64,000 bases of DNA from Pseudomonas sp. Root562 (GCF_001427125.1 NZ_LMGK01000023.1:223870-287869); one strand, 5' to 3'; numbered from the stretch's first letter, positions 7,754 to 17,003 are shown. A program made the numbers and translations. The notes: generated by a model not told the origin, from the letters alone.

Positions 7754-8233
7754 ATGAGCAAACTCGACCGTTACGACCTGAGCATTTTGGCTGAATTGCA
7801 GCGCGATGCGCGCATCTCCAATCAGGAGCTGGCCGAACGCATCGGCCTGTCACCTTCACCCTGCTCGCGTCGGGTCAAGCAACTGGAAGACGACGGCTAC
7901 ATCTCCCGCCAGGTCGCCCTGCTCGACCGCAAGATGCTCGGCCTGAGCCTGACGGCATACGTGCTGATCGGCATGGACCGCCATACGCCGGAGCGCTTCG
8001 AAAATTTCGAACAGGCCATTCGCACCTTGCCCCAGGTGCTGGAATGCAGCCTGGTGACCGGTATGGATGCCGACTATCAGCTCAAGGTGGTAGTGCCGGA
8101 CATGGATCACTATCAGAAACTGCTGCTCGGTCACTTGACCCGGATTGAAGGCGTGACCAGTGTGCGCTCGAGTTTCGTGCTGAATCAGGTGTTGAACAGC
8201 ACTGAACTGCCTTTGACTCATCTGCGTAGCTAA
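7754..8233 (+). CDS. Lrp/AsnC family transcriptional regulator
   Basis: 159 residues from ATG 7754, with AAGGGA about 8 bases ahead. An N-terminal winged helix-turn-helix (residues ~4-60: L-D-x-Y-D-L-x-I-L-x-x-L-Q-x-D-A-R-I-S-N-Q-E-L-A, then L-S-P-S-P-C-S-R-R-V) is followed by the RAM/AsnC effector-binding domain with V-L-E-C-S-L-V-T-G-M-D-A-D-Y-Q-L. Lrp-type proteins bind amino acids and act on nearby or dispersed promoters. It is not close to BkdR or DadR by the residues I can compare, so no symbol is given. It stands alone, divergent from the 7435-7640 element. Confidence 0.9.
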   Translation: MSKLDRYDLSILAELQRDARISNQELAERIGLSPSPCSRRVKQLEDDGYISRQVALLDRKMLGLSLTAYVLIGMDRHTPERFENFEQAIRTLPQVLECSLVTGMDADYQLKVVVPDMDHYQKLLLGHLTRIEGVTSVRSSFVLNQVLNSTELPLTHLRS

Positions 8234-8240
8234 TTACGCA

Positions 8241-8329
8241 ATCGCTGGCAAGCCAGCTCCCACAGGTTTTGTGTTGGACAAAATATTGTGATCAACACAA
8301 AGCACTGTGGGAGCTGGCTCGCCAGCGAT
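8241..8329. repeat. REP pair (inverted), GGGAGCTGGC type
   Basis: ATCGCTGGCAAGCCAGCTCC at 8241-8260 (arm continuing to 8265) faces its inverted copy at 8305-8329, about 40 bases apart. Each arm is itself an imperfect hairpin. This is the common Pseudomonas extragenic palindrome; it may stop transcription or protect the 3' end of the Lrp message. The same family is at 21114-21205, and a relative at 10931-11022. Confidence 0.9.
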
Positions 8330-8446
8330 GGGGCCGGGCCGGGCGATGAATAGCTGCGACACACCGCCGCAGGCCCATACTGCACGCCGCCTGCCGGGCG
8401 TATACTCCCCGCGCCCTTTTAGCCTCGCCCGCGCTGGAGAAGTTCG

Positions 8447-8656
8447 ATGGATCCTGCAGTATTCGAAGAGTGGATGATGACCGGACTGGTCAGCATCCTG
8501 ATCATTTTCATGGGTTTCATCGTCTGGGATCTGGCGAAGAAATCCAAGGCCGGGCGTTTCGGCTCGTTCATCCTGTTCTTCGTGCTGGGCCTGGGCGTGG
8601 CCGCGTTCGTGATCAAGAGTGTAGTGATCGGCATGATCGAATCCGGCACCTTATAA
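8447..8656 (+). CDS. DUF2788 family small inner-membrane protein
   Basis: 69 residues with two hydrophobic segments (about 13-28 and 42-63) separated by the basic loop D-L-A-K-K-S-K-A-G-R-F, so a two-pass inner-membrane protein with the loop probably cytoplasmic. GGAGAAG lies 5-10 bases ahead of the ATG. Small DUF2788 proteins of this length occur at this place in many pseudomonads; the function is unknown. Its last six bases overlap the convergent rluE gene. Confidence 0.8.
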   Translation: MDPAVFEEWMMTGLVSILIIFMGFIVWDLAKKSKAGRFGSFILFFVLGLGVAAFVIKSVVIGMIESGTL

Positions 8657-9286
8657 ACGCGCCGGCACTTCCTTCCACTGGCCCTGATCGAGCCCCTGGA
8701 TCGTCCAGTCACCGATCCTGACCCGAACCAGCCGCAACGTCGGCAAGCCGACCGCTGCCGTCATGCGCCTCACCTGACGGTTGCGACCTTCGCGAATCAC
8801 CAACTCCAGCCAATGGGTCGGCACGCTTTTGCGAAAGCGTACCGGCGGGTTGCGCGGCCACAGCTCAGGCTCATCCAGTTGCCGCGCCTCGGCGGGCAAG
8901 GTCATGCCGTCGTTCAATTCAACGCCGTCACGCAAGCGCTGCAACTGCTCGGCGCTCGGCTCGCCCTCGACCTGCACCCAGTAAGTCTTGGCCAGTTTGT
9001 GTTTCGGGTCGGCGATCCGTGCCTGAAGCTGGCCGTCATTGGTCAACAGCAACAACCCTTCGCTGTCGCGGTCGAGTCGCCCTGCCGGGTAAATCCCGGG
9101 GATATCGATGTAATCCTTGAGTGTCGCGCGCCCTTCGCCGTCGCTGAATTGCGTCAGCACATCGAACGGTTTGTTGAACAGGATCAGCTTCGGTTCGGCG
9201 GGTGGCGCCTTGGCGACACGGCGCGGGGCTGAAGACGAAGGCTGCGCGCCAGGGCGGCGGGAAACGGGGCGTGGTGGACGAGACAT
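8651..9286 (-). CDS. rluE: 23S rRNA pseudouridine synthase RluE-like
   Basis: 211 residues. An N-terminal basic, Pro-rich tail (~30 residues) precedes the RsuA/RluB/E/F catalytic domain. The catalytic motif is clear: P-A-G-R-L-D-R-D-S-E-G-L-L-L-L-T-N-D-G, with the Asp after R-L as nucleophile. R-E-G-R-N-R-Q-V-R-R-M follows at about residue 175. The S4 domain seen in RsuA/RluB is absent, which fits RluE. The enzyme isomerises a uridine of 23S rRNA (U2457 in E. coli). It ends in a 6-base convergent overlap with the DUF2788 gene. Confidence 0.88.
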   Translation of the reverse strand: MSRPPRPVSRRPGAQPSSSAPRRVAKAPPAEPKLILFNKPFDVLTQFSDGEGRATLKDYIDIPGIYPAGRLDRDSEGLLLLTNDGQLQARIADPKHKLAKTYWVQVEGEPSAEQLQRLRDGVELNDGMTLPAEARQLDEPELWPRNPPVRFRKSVPTHWLELVIREGRNRQVRRMTAAVGLPTLRLVRVRIGDWTIQGLDQGQWKEVPARL

Positions 9287-9358
9287 GGCGAAGAGAACAT
9301 CTAACGGTCAGGGCCCACTATGCTAGTGGCCTGACCGCCAAATGACCATGACCAACCG

Positions 9359-10858
9359 TTAGCGGAACGGCGGCTCGTCGAAGCTGCGCAGTTTGCGCGA
9401 GTGCAGCGAGTTGAGTTCGGTGCGTAATAGATCGACTGCTTCAATGCCGATCTTCAAGTGCTGGCTGACTGCGCGTTCATAGAAGGCGTTGGCCGAGCCT
9501 GGCAACTTGATCTCGCTATGCAGGGGTTTGTCCGAGACGCAGAGCAACGTGCCATAAGGCACCCGCAAGCGATAACCCTGAGCGGCGATGGTGCCGCTTT
9601 CCATGTCCACCGCCACGGCGCGGGACAAGTTGATCAGCGGCCGCTCCTGCGCCCAGCGCAACTCCCAGTTGCGGTCGTCGTAGGTCAACACGGTGCCGGT
9701 GCGCAGGCGTTTTTTCAGCTCGTCACCCTTCTCGCCGGTGATGTTCGCCGCCGCTTGTTGCAAGGCCATCTGTACTTCCGCCAGGGCCGGGATCGGAATG
9801 TTCGGCGGCACGACGCGATCGAGAATCCCGTCGCGGCGCATGTAAGCGTGGGCCAGCACGTAATCGCCGATCGTCTGCGACTGACGCAAGCCGCCGCAAT
9901 GGCCGATCATCAGCCAGCAATGCGGACGCAGCACGGCCAGGTGGTCGGTGATGTTCTTGGCGTTGGACGGGCCGACACCGATATTCACCAGCGTCACGCC
10001 GTGGCCGTCGCTGGCGATCAGGTGATAGGCCGGCATCTGGTAACGGTGCCAGACCACGCCGGCAGCAATCGCCGAGGCTTCACCGTGGTCCATGCTTTTT
10101 TCGATGATCACGTTGCCCGGCAATACCATGCGCACAAAACGCGGATCGTTGCGCAACTGCTCCAGGCCATGGACGATGAACTGGTCGACATAACGGTGGT
10201 AGTTGGTCAGCAGGATCCACGGCTGCACATGACGCCAGTCGCTGCCGGTGTAATGCACCAGGCGGCGCAAGGAAAAATCCACCCGCGCCGCGTCGAACAG
10301 GGCCAGCGGCAGCGGATGGGTGTTTTCCCAGTCGTACAGGCCGTCGGCAATGCCATCAGTGGCGGCCGACAGATCGGTGCTTGGGAACACTCGCGCCAGC
10401 ACGGCAGCGGTCACGCCGGAACCGGCCAGCTCATCGCCCTGCTCGACCACGTACGGATAAGGAATGTTCTGCTCGCTGACCCCGACTTCGACGGTCACGG
10501 TGAAGTCGTGCATCAACGGGACCAGTTGTTCCAGCAGGTACTTTCGGAACGCCGACGGATGGGTGACGGTAACGCTGTAGGTGCCTGGCAATTGCACCTT
10601 GGCGTAGGCGCGGGTGGTCTGCGGGACTTCGCCCTGGCAATGGTAGGTCAGGCGTAATTCGGGATAACGGAACAGGGCACGCTGCTCGGCATCGGGCTCG
10701 ACGCGATCCTTGAGATAACGCTTGAGCGCCTGGTTCAGCGCGGTGGTTGCACGATTGTGCAAAAGCGCAAGCCGATCCACGGCTTGCTCGGCGGTTTGAA
10801 CGACAATAAAAGCTTCGGTCACGATCAGCATCCTGTGTTCTGACTTGCAGACCTTCAT
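9359..10858 (-). CDS. amn: AMP nucleosidase
   Basis: 499 residues (E. coli Amn 484). Amn hydrolyses AMP to adenine and ribose 5-phosphate and helps control adenylate pools. The C-terminal half is a phosphorylase-type fold with I-G-H-C-G-G-L-R, V-A-V-D-M-E-S-G-T-I-A-A-Q-G-Y and L-C-V-S-D-K-P-L-H-S-E-I-K-L-P, all conserved in Amn. The N-terminal half is the Amn-specific domain. An internal ATG at 10831 would shorten the protein by nine residues and is a possible alternative start. It is a single-gene unit with a REP pair upstream. Confidence 0.93.
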   Translation of the reverse strand: MKVCKSEHRMLIVTEAFIVVQTAEQAVDRLALLHNRATTALNQALKRYLKDRVEPDAEQRALFRYPELRLTYHCQGEVPQTTRAYAKVQLPGTYSVTVTHPSAFRKYLLEQLVPLMHDFTVTVEVGVSEQNIPYPYVVEQGDELAGSGVTAAVLARVFPSTDLSAATDGIADGLYDWENTHPLPLALFDAARVDFSLRRLVHYTGSDWRHVQPWILLTNYHRYVDQFIVHGLEQLRNDPRFVRMVLPGNVIIEKSMDHGEASAIAAGVVWHRYQMPAYHLIASDGHGVTLVNIGVGPSNAKNITDHLAVLRPHCWLMIGHCGGLRQSQTIGDYVLAHAYMRRDGILDRVVPPNIPIPALAEVQMALQQAAANITGEKGDELKKRLRTGTVLTYDDRNWELRWAQERPLINLSRAVAVDMESGTIAAQGYRLRVPYGTLLCVSDKPLHSEIKLPGSANAFYERAVSQHLKIGIEAVDLLRTELNSLHSRKLRSFDEPPFR

Positions 10859-10930
10859 CTTGCCTGCATCGTCGCTTCACGGGAACAGTGGCGTGTTGGC
10901 TGCACAACAATTTCCAAAGACACAAAAAAC

Positions 10931-11022
10931 CTGTGGGAGCGGGCTTGCCCGCGATTGCTATTTATCATTCAACAGGAATGTTGGCTGATAGACCGCTATC
11001 GCGGGCAAGCCCGCTCCCACAG
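10931..11022. repeat. REP pair (inverted), GGGAGCGGGC type
   Basis: CTGTGGGAGCGGGCTTGCCC (10931-10950, arm to 10955) and its inverted copy at 10998-11022 flank about 42 unique bases. It fills the space between amn and the acyl-CoA dehydrogenase gene. It is a subtype of the 8241-8329 family, with a GGGC core instead of TGGC. Confidence 0.9.
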
Positions 11023-11036
11023 GAGGGGTGTTGGGA

Positions 11037-12686
11037 TTAGTAATTCTGTGGAGTCGAGCGGGCGACAATGGCCTCCACATCCAGACCTCGCGGCAGCGCG
11101 CCGTACACCCGACCACCGCCACTCAGGCGACTGGCGATGAACGCATCACTGACCGCCGAATTCCCCGCCTCCAGCAACAATTTGGCCTGTAATCCCAGCG
11201 CGATGTCCTCGGTCAACTGCCGGGCACGATACTGAATGTCGCTGGTGTCCTTGAACGCCGTCTGCAATTGATCAATGTGTGCAGCCAGACGCTTGTCACC
11301 ATGCCCATCGCCCAATTCGCTGAACAACGCATCCAGCACACCCGGCTCTTTCGACAACGCCCGCAAAACGTCAAGGCACTGCACGTTACCGGAGCCTTCC
11401 CACGTCGAATTGACCGGCGCCTCGCGGTAGAGGCGCGGCAAGATACTGTCCTCGACATAACCGGCACCGCCCATGCATTCGGCGGCTTCGTTGATCATGG
11501 CCGGCGCGCGCTTGCAGATCCAGTACTTGCCCACGGCCGTCACCAGCCGAGCGAATTTGGCTTCCCGGGAATCATTCAGATGATCCAGCGCCCGGCCCAT
11601 GCGCAAACTCAACGCCAGCGCCGCTTCGCTCTCCAGCGCCAAATCGGCCAGCACGTTTTGCATCAACGGCTGCTCACTGAGCAGCTTGCCGCCCACCGAG
11701 CGGTGAGCGCAGTGATGACTGGCCTGGGTCAGTGCCTGGCGCATCAAGGCGCTGGAACCGACCATGCAATCGAACCGGGTCATGGCAACCATTTCGATGA
11801 TCGTCGGCACGCCACGGCCCTCTTCGCCGACCATCCACGCCAGGGCGCCACGGAATTCCACCTCGCTGGACGCGTTGGAGCAGTTGCCGAGCTTGTTTTT
11901 CAAACGCTGGATGTAGAACTGATTGCGCGTGTCGTCCGGGCGATGGCGCGGCAGCAGGAAACAGGTCAGGCCCTTGTCCGTTTGTGCCAGGGTCAGGAAG
12001 GCATCGCACATTGGCGCCGAGCAAAACCACTTGTGCCCCACCAGTTCGTAAGCCTGCCCCGGGCCACTGGCGCCCACCGGATAGGCTTTGGTGGTGTTGG
12101 CGCGCACATCGGTGCCACCCTGTTTCTCGGTCATGGCCATGCCGATGGTGACACCGGCCTTGTGGGCCATGCCGACGTTGCGCGGATCGTATTCGGTGGC
12201 CAGAACCTTGGGCAGCCATTTTTCCGCCAAGTCCGGCTGTAGGCGCAGCGCCGGAACACTGGCGAATGTCATGGTCAGCGGGCAGCCGCTGCCGGCTTCG
12301 GCCTGACTGTGCAGATACGTCATGGAAGCGCGGGCCACATGGGCGCCGGACTGTGGATGCGCCCAAGGCAATGAGGTCAAGCCATGCTCGACAGCCGTGC
12401 GCATCAGTTGGTGGTAAGCCGGGTGGAACTCCACCAGATCGATGCGGTGCCCGTATCGATCATGACTGTTGAACAGTGGCTTGTTCTGATTCGCCAGGAA
12501 CCCCGCTTCCATCAATGGTCCACCGGCCAGTGCACCGTACGCATCGATACGCGACTCGGCCCAACCGGCACCGAAACGCCGCGACCACTCCTGTAACGGC
12601 AAGTCGATGCGATACAGATTGGCACCGTCCAATGACGGCGGCTGGTTGGTGACTTCGTGGGTTTCGGCGAACTGATGCAGGTTCAT
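11037..12686 (-). CDS. acyl-CoA dehydrogenase, AidB-like
   Basis: 549 residues from ATG 12686 (E. coli AidB 541); a TTG at 12710 would add eight residues ahead of the conserved opening. It shows AidB features: N-Q-P-P-S-L-D-G-A-N-L-Y near the start, F-H-P-A-Y-H-x-L-M, G-M-A-M-T-E-K-Q-G-G-T-D-V-R-x-N-T-T for FAD binding, and R-E-A-P-V-N-S-T-W-E-G-S-G-N-V-Q near residue 430. AidB is a flavoprotein of the adaptive response to alkylation and has weak isovaleryl-CoA dehydrogenase activity; whether this one protects DNA or oxidises acyl-CoA is open. Confidence 0.85.
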   Translation of the reverse strand: MNLHQFAETHEVTNQPPSLDGANLYRIDLPLQEWSRRFGAGWAESRIDAYGALAGGPLMEAGFLANQNKPLFNSHDRYGHRIDLVEFHPAYHQLMRTAVEHGLTSLPWAHPQSGAHVARASMTYLHSQAEAGSGCPLTMTFASVPALRLQPDLAEKWLPKVLATEYDPRNVGMAHKAGVTIGMAMTEKQGGTDVRANTTKAYPVGASGPGQAYELVGHKWFCSAPMCDAFLTLAQTDKGLTCFLLPRHRPDDTRNQFYIQRLKNKLGNCSNASSEVEFRGALAWMVGEEGRGVPTIIEMVAMTRFDCMVGSSALMRQALTQASHHCAHRSVGGKLLSEQPLMQNVLADLALESEAALALSLRMGRALDHLNDSREAKFARLVTAVGKYWICKRAPAMINEAAECMGGAGYVEDSILPRLYREAPVNSTWEGSGNVQCLDVLRALSKEPGVLDALFSELGDGHGDKRLAAHIDQLQTAFKDTSDIQYRARQLTEDIALGLQAKLLLEAGNSAVSDAFIASRLSGGGRVYGALPRGLDVEAIVARSTPQNY

Positions 12687-12760
12687 GACAGGGCTCTTTT
12701 GGTCAGCCAAGGGATTTCAGTTAAGCACCGCCCCCCGGCTGAAAAAAGTGTCATATCTGC

Positions 12761-15145
12761 CTAACTGTCGGCGCTTTCGCCCTGTTGCGAACAGAGCACC
12801 CGGCGGTAGAGCGCCACCTGCAAGTCTTCGAATTTCACCGGTTTGCTCAGGTAATCAATCAACGCACCGGTCGGGCAACGCTCGCGATCCACACCTTGGG
12901 CAATCAGGAAAACCGGCAACTGCGAGCAACCCGGCAAAGCGCGGATCTGGCAGCAGACAGATACGCCGTCCATCGGCTGCAACTCATGATCGAGCAACAC
13001 GGCATCAACGGTTTCTCGTTGCAGAAAATCCAGCGCGGAGCTGCCGCTGTCTGCGGTGCGCACCCGAAATCCGAGCTTGAGCAACATGCCACGCATCACC
13101 AGTTGATTGACGTGGTTGTGATCGACCAACAGCACCGTGCAGTCCTGCGGCAGCCGCAGACGCGCAAGATCCGGGGCCTTGGCAGGTGTTGAAGGACGCT
13201 CTGTCGCCGGCACTTCGAACTCGACATCGAGCTGGAAGCGACTGCCACGCCCCGGCTCCGAACGGTGAGTCAGTCGACCGCCAAGCAATTCGACCAGTTG
13301 CCGACAGATCGCCAGGCCGACCCCGAGACCACCGTATTCACGGGTCATCGATCCGTCGAGCTGGAAAAAGCGCTGGTACATCGTCGCCTCACCCAGATCG
13401 GTGAAACCGATACCGGTGTCGATCACCGCAAACGACAACGCCAACCGTTCGGGCTTGACCGTCTTCCCGGATACCCGCAATGCCAGCCCGCCCACCCGGG
13501 TGAACTTGATGGCGTTATCCAGCAGGCATTCCAGGCATTGCGCCAGCTTGGCGCTGTCACCGTGCAAACGATCAGGCACACCGGGCGCCACATCGACCTT
13601 GAAGTCCAGCGACTTGCTCGACGCGTTGCCCTCGAACTGCACACGCAACGCCTCGACCACGCCGCGCAAACTGAAGGTCGACGGCGTCGCCTTGAGCTTG
13701 CCGGCCTGCAACTCGGTCAGGGTCAGGATGCCGTTGACCATGCGCATCATTTCGCGCGCCGACCCGGAAGCGGTTTGCTGATACTGCTCCAGCTCCGGGT
13801 CCATCTCGACGGTTTGCATCAACTCCAGCGAACCGATCACGCCATTCATCGGCGTGCGCAACTCGTGGGTCAAGGTCGCGAGGAATTCGTCCTTGAGCTT
13901 GTTGCTGTGAGCCAATTGCTGGTTGAGCACTTCAAGCTTTTGCCCCGCGTCTAACAGGGTTTGCGCCTGCTGTTCGCGCATGGCGTTGATGCGGTCTGCC
14001 AGGGCCAGAGACAAAAGCGCCACCTCGATGGCAGAGCCGATCTGGCTGGAATACATGGTCAGGAACACGTTCGGCAGATACCCCAGCACCATCATCGTAT
14101 TGACGATACCGCCGAGCAAAAATGCCGACCAGGCAATGATGAAGTACCGCGCCACCCGCAACCCGCGCAGCCAGGCAAATATTCCTGCGGCGAAGATGAC
14201 GACGGTGAAGGTCAATGCCAGCGCTGTGGCCAGACGCAGGGCCAGGGCGTAACTGGTCATCAGCGACAACCCGACCACCAGCGCACTGAACGCCACCAAC
14301 GCCAGCAGCATGCGGTCAAGCCAGCGGCTGTGGGTGGCTGTCTGCAGGAAACTGCGCGCGAATTGACTGCCGAACAACCCCGCGCAGCCAATGAAAAACG
14401 GCGTCGCGGCATTCGCCCACCAGGGATTGTCTGGCCAGAAATACTGCACAGCCGCGCCATTCACCGACAACTGATAGAGGCCGAACGAAGCGATATAGAA
14501 GATGTAGTAGAGGTAACTGGTGTCACGCACGCTGAGGTAAATGAACAGGTTGTAGACCAGCATGCCCAGCAACACGCCGTAAATCAGCCCCAGCACATAA
14601 AGTCGCACAGGCTGCTCTTCGAGGTAGGCGGTGCTCGACCACAACGTGACCGGCGCCTGGATCGAACCCTGGCTTTGCAGGCGCAGGTAAACGGTTTGCG
14701 TCTGGCCGGGAGTGAAGTCCAGGTTGAACAGGTAGTTGTTCTGGCGAACCTCACGAGTGGAGAACGGCAAGGCATCGCCCGTCTGCCTGACCAACTGATA
14801 GTCGCCGGCAGCATCGGGCAAATACAGATCGAGGTGATCGAGGGGTGGATAGGCCAGTTCCAGCAGCCAGGTACGTTGCGCCGACGGGTTGCTCGGACGG
14901 TATTGCAGGTCGATCTTCAGCCAGAACACCGAGCGCGAATAACCGGCATTGAGCGTAGTTTTGTCATGAGGCTGGAAGTGGCCGGCCGCCGCTTGCGCGC
15001 GCACCTGGGCAATGCTCGCCTGACCGTCCGCGTCTTCAAACACTTGCAGGGATTGGCCCAGGGGAAGGCTTTGAGTGAACTCATCGAATTCGACGGCGTT
15101 CGCCAAAATGGGCAAACACAACAGCAACATCAGCAAATAGCGCAT
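12761..15145 (-). CDS. ladS: LadS, calcium-responsive 7TMR-DISM hybrid histidine kinase
   Basis: 794 residues, about the length of P. aeruginosa LadS, and next to thiD as there. Order: signal peptide (1-17), periplasmic DISMED2 sensor (~20-170), seven membrane helices (~180-385), HisKA with L-T-H-E-L-R-T-P-M-N (His427), HATPase with L-L-D-N-A-I-K-F, V-I-D-T-G-I-G-F and G-G-L-G-V-G-L-A-I, and a C-terminal receiver (phospho-acceptor Asp719 in L-L-D-H-E-L, Lys in S-K-P). LadS feeds phosphate into the GacS/GacA-Rsm pathway, promoting biofilm and T6SS over acute functions. The first acidic pair of the receiver is D-H rather than the usual D-D. Confidence 0.87.
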   Translation of the reverse strand: MRYLLMLLLCLPILANAVEFDEFTQSLPLGQSLQVFEDADGQASIAQVRAQAAAGHFQPHDKTTLNAGYSRSVFWLKIDLQYRPSNPSAQRTWLLELAYPPLDHLDLYLPDAAGDYQLVRQTGDALPFSTREVRQNNYLFNLDFTPGQTQTVYLRLQSQGSIQAPVTLWSSTAYLEEQPVRLYVLGLIYGVLLGMLVYNLFIYLSVRDTSYLYYIFYIASFGLYQLSVNGAAVQYFWPDNPWWANAATPFFIGCAGLFGSQFARSFLQTATHSRWLDRMLLALVAFSALVVGLSLMTSYALALRLATALALTFTVVIFAAGIFAWLRGLRVARYFIIAWSAFLLGGIVNTMMVLGYLPNVFLTMYSSQIGSAIEVALLSLALADRINAMREQQAQTLLDAGQKLEVLNQQLAHSNKLKDEFLATLTHELRTPMNGVIGSLELMQTVEMDPELEQYQQTASGSAREMMRMVNGILTLTELQAGKLKATPSTFSLRGVVEALRVQFEGNASSKSLDFKVDVAPGVPDRLHGDSAKLAQCLECLLDNAIKFTRVGGLALRVSGKTVKPERLALSFAVIDTGIGFTDLGEATMYQRFFQLDGSMTREYGGLGVGLAICRQLVELLGGRLTHRSEPGRGSRFQLDVEFEVPATERPSTPAKAPDLARLRLPQDCTVLLVDHNHVNQLVMRGMLLKLGFRVRTADSGSSALDFLQRETVDAVLLDHELQPMDGVSVCCQIRALPGCSQLPVFLIAQGVDRERCPTGALIDYLSKPVKFEDLQVALYRRVLCSQQGESADS

Positions 15146-15370
15146 TTATGCCCCAGCGTGGCCTGTCCGGTTCTGTCAGGAAGCCCCCCATTCCTTTTGA
15201 GTAGACGTAAAACCGGTGTTGCCTGTTATTTGTTTGGATCCACTCTAGCATAGCCGCTGATGGCCTTTGAGCACTACAGAAATATTTCCTGCAAAGGCTC
15301 TAGAACGGGCGTTCCAGCGAAGATTGTTGAGATAGAGCTGTTGACTTGGTCAGATACCTATTTGTGACTA

Positions 15371-15480
15371 GGGAGCTTGCTCCCGCTGGGCTGCGAAGCA
15401 GCCCTGAAATATTCTGCCAGCGACACCCTATCGCACAACACTACGACGGCTGCGCAGCCGAGCGAGAGCAAGCGCTCTCG
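15371..15480. repeat. REP-like element, GGGAGCTTGCTCCC type, imperfect pair
   Basis: GGGAGCTTGCTCCCGCTGGG at 15371-15390 runs into a CTGCGAAGCAG hairpin. About 50 bases later comes the degenerate inverted partner (GGCTGCGCAGCCGAGCGAGA, then GCAAGCGCTCTCG). It lies in the 389-base gap between divergent ladS and thiD; the rest of that gap shows no gene and must hold both promoters. The second arm has diverged from the consensus seen at 31140-31268 and 63440-63547. Confidence 0.8.
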
Positions 15481-15534
15481 GCAGATTATGTCGCCACACC
15501 CGAAAAAAGATGTTTGGTGGTAAGCTCGCGCACC

Positions 15535-16332
15535 ATGAATATCTACAGCTCTCGCCCCGTTGTCCTCTGTCTCTCCGGCCACGACCCAAGTGGTGGCGCC
15601 GGCTTGCAGGCAGATATCGAAGCCCTGCTCGCTCAGGGTTGCCATGCGGCTCCGGCCGTCACCGCCCTGACCGTGCAAGACACCGTCAATGTCACTGATT
15701 TCCGCGTCCTCGACCGTGAGTGGGTATTGGCCCAGGCCAATGCCGTGCTCAACGACTCCGAAGTGGCGGCCGTCAAACTGGGCATGCTCGGTTCCCTGGA
15801 AATGGTCGACACCGTGGTCGAACTGCTTTCAGCGCACCCGCACCTGCCAGTGGTCTGCGACCCGGTGTTGCGCGCCGGCGGCGGCGGACGACTGGGCAAG
15901 GATGAAGTCGGCTACGCCATGCGCGAACGCCTGCTGCCGCTGTCGATCATCGCCACCCCTAACCTTCCCGAAGCCCGCATCCTCGCCGAACTGCCTGAAG
16001 GCACCGCGGACCAGTGCGCTGAGAAATTGCTGCCGTTCGTCAAACACCTGCTGATCACCGGCGGTCATGGCGACGAAACTGAAATCCACAATCGCCTGTA
16101 CACCCGCGACGGTCTGCGCGAAACCTACACCTGCCAGCGTCTGCCGGGCAGTTATCACGGTTCCGGCTGCACCCTGGCCAGCGCCCTTGCCGGTCGTCTG
16201 GCGCAGGGCGAAAACCTCGCGAGTGCCGTACAGACCGCGCTTAACTACACATGGCGCACCCTGCGTGATGCCGAGCAGTTGGGCAAAGGACAGTTTGTGC
16301 CGCGTCGCTTGCCCCTGGATTTTTGTTCGTAA
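15535..16332 (+). CDS. thiD: hydroxymethylpyrimidine/phosphomethylpyrimidine kinase
   Basis: 265 residues from ATG 15535; the frame is open further upstream but runs through the REP element. ThiD phosphorylates HMP and HMP-phosphate for thiamine synthesis. Motifs: S-G-H-D-P-S-G-G-A-G-L-Q-A-D near the start (substrate site), A-A-V-K-L-G-M-L-G-S, V-V-C-D-P-V-L, and G-S-Y-H-G-S-G-C-T-L-A-S-A-L for ATP binding with the catalytic-region Cys. It is followed after 32 bases by thiE and then hemL, so a thiDE-hemL unit is likely. Confidence 0.95.
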   Translation: MNIYSSRPVVLCLSGHDPSGGAGLQADIEALLAQGCHAAPAVTALTVQDTVNVTDFRVLDREWVLAQANAVLNDSEVAAVKLGMLGSLEMVDTVVELLSAHPHLPVVCDPVLRAGGGGRLGKDEVGYAMRERLLPLSIIATPNLPEARILAELPEGTADQCAEKLLPFVKHLLITGGHGDETEIHNRLYTRDGLRETYTCQRLPGSYHGSGCTLASALAGRLAQGENLASAVQTALNYTWRTLRDAEQLGKGQFVPRRLPLDFCS

Positions 16333-16364
16333 CTTTCAATGAGTACTGCGCTGAGGCTTGCCTG

Positions 16365-16988
16365 ATGAAACTACGTGGCCTGTACGCCATTACCGACAGC
16401 GATCTTCTGCGCGGTAAATTGCTTGAGTACGTGGAGGCGGCGCTGGAAGGCGGCGTCACCTTGCTGCAGTACCGCGACAAGAGCAACGACGAGGCCCGCC
16501 GCCTGCGCGAGGCTGAAGCCTTGCGCAGCCTGTGCGAACGCTACAAGACCCGGCTGATCATCAATGACGATGCCGAACTGGCCGCTCGCCTGAACGTCGG
16601 CGTGCATCTGGGCCAGACCGATGGCCCGTTGTCGCCGACCCGCGCATTGCTCGGCTCCAAAGCGATCATCGGCTCGACCTGTCACGCGCAAATCGAATTG
16701 GCCGAGCAAGCCACAAAAGAGGGCGCCAGTTACGTCGCCTTCGGCCGCTTCTTCAACTCCAACACCAAACCCGGCGCACCGACCTGCAGCCTCGACCTGC
16801 TCGACCAGGCCCGCAAGCAACTGCATCTGCCGATCTGCGCGATCGGCGGGATCACCCTGGAAAACGCTGCTCCGCTGGTGGCCCACGGGGCTGATCTGCT
16901 GGCCGTAGTGCATGGCCTGTTCGGCGCGGCAAGCACGGCTGAAGTGACCCGCCGCGCCCGCGCATTCAATGAATTACTGAAAATCTGA
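16365..16988 (+). CDS. thiE: thiamine-phosphate synthase
   Basis: 207 residues from ATG 16365. ThiE joins HMP-pyrophosphate and the thiazole phosphate to make thiamine monophosphate. Visible TIM-barrel motifs: L-R-G-L-Y-A-I-T-D, L-L-Q-Y-R-D-K (Q-Y-R-x-K pyrophosphate site), L-I-I-N-D-D-x-x-L-A, G-V-H-L-G-Q-T-D, G-S-T-C-H, V-A-F-G-R-F-F and A-I-G-G-I-T. The chosen start matches the conserved beginning of the protein. Cotranscribed with thiD upstream and hemL 15 bases downstream. Confidence 0.95.
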   Translation: MKLRGLYAITDSDLLRGKLLEYVEAALEGGVTLLQYRDKSNDEARRLREAEALRSLCERYKTRLIINDDAELAARLNVGVHLGQTDGPLSPTRALLGSKAIIGSTCHAQIELAEQATKEGASYVAFGRFFNSNTKPGAPTCSLDLLDQARKQLHLPICAIGGITLENAAPLVAHGADLLAVVHGLFGAASTAEVTRRARAFNELLKI

Positions 16989-17003
16989 TTTGAGAGTCCA
17001 CAC

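Noticed and set aside
7504..7761. Minus-strand 85-codon frame between DUF6515 and the Lrp gene.
   Set aside because: No ribosome site, atypical composition, and it overlaps the Lrp start; the non-coding RNA reading is preferred.
9458..10657. Long plus-strand open frame opposite amn (399 codons).
   Set aside because: Antisense frame in GC-rich DNA; protein is low-complexity His/Gln-rich, has no domain, and amn on the other strand is certain.
13961..15253. 430-codon plus-strand frame opposite ladS.
   Set aside because: Antisense to a full-length sensor kinase with intact domains; Gln/His/Arg-rich composition typical of shadow frames.
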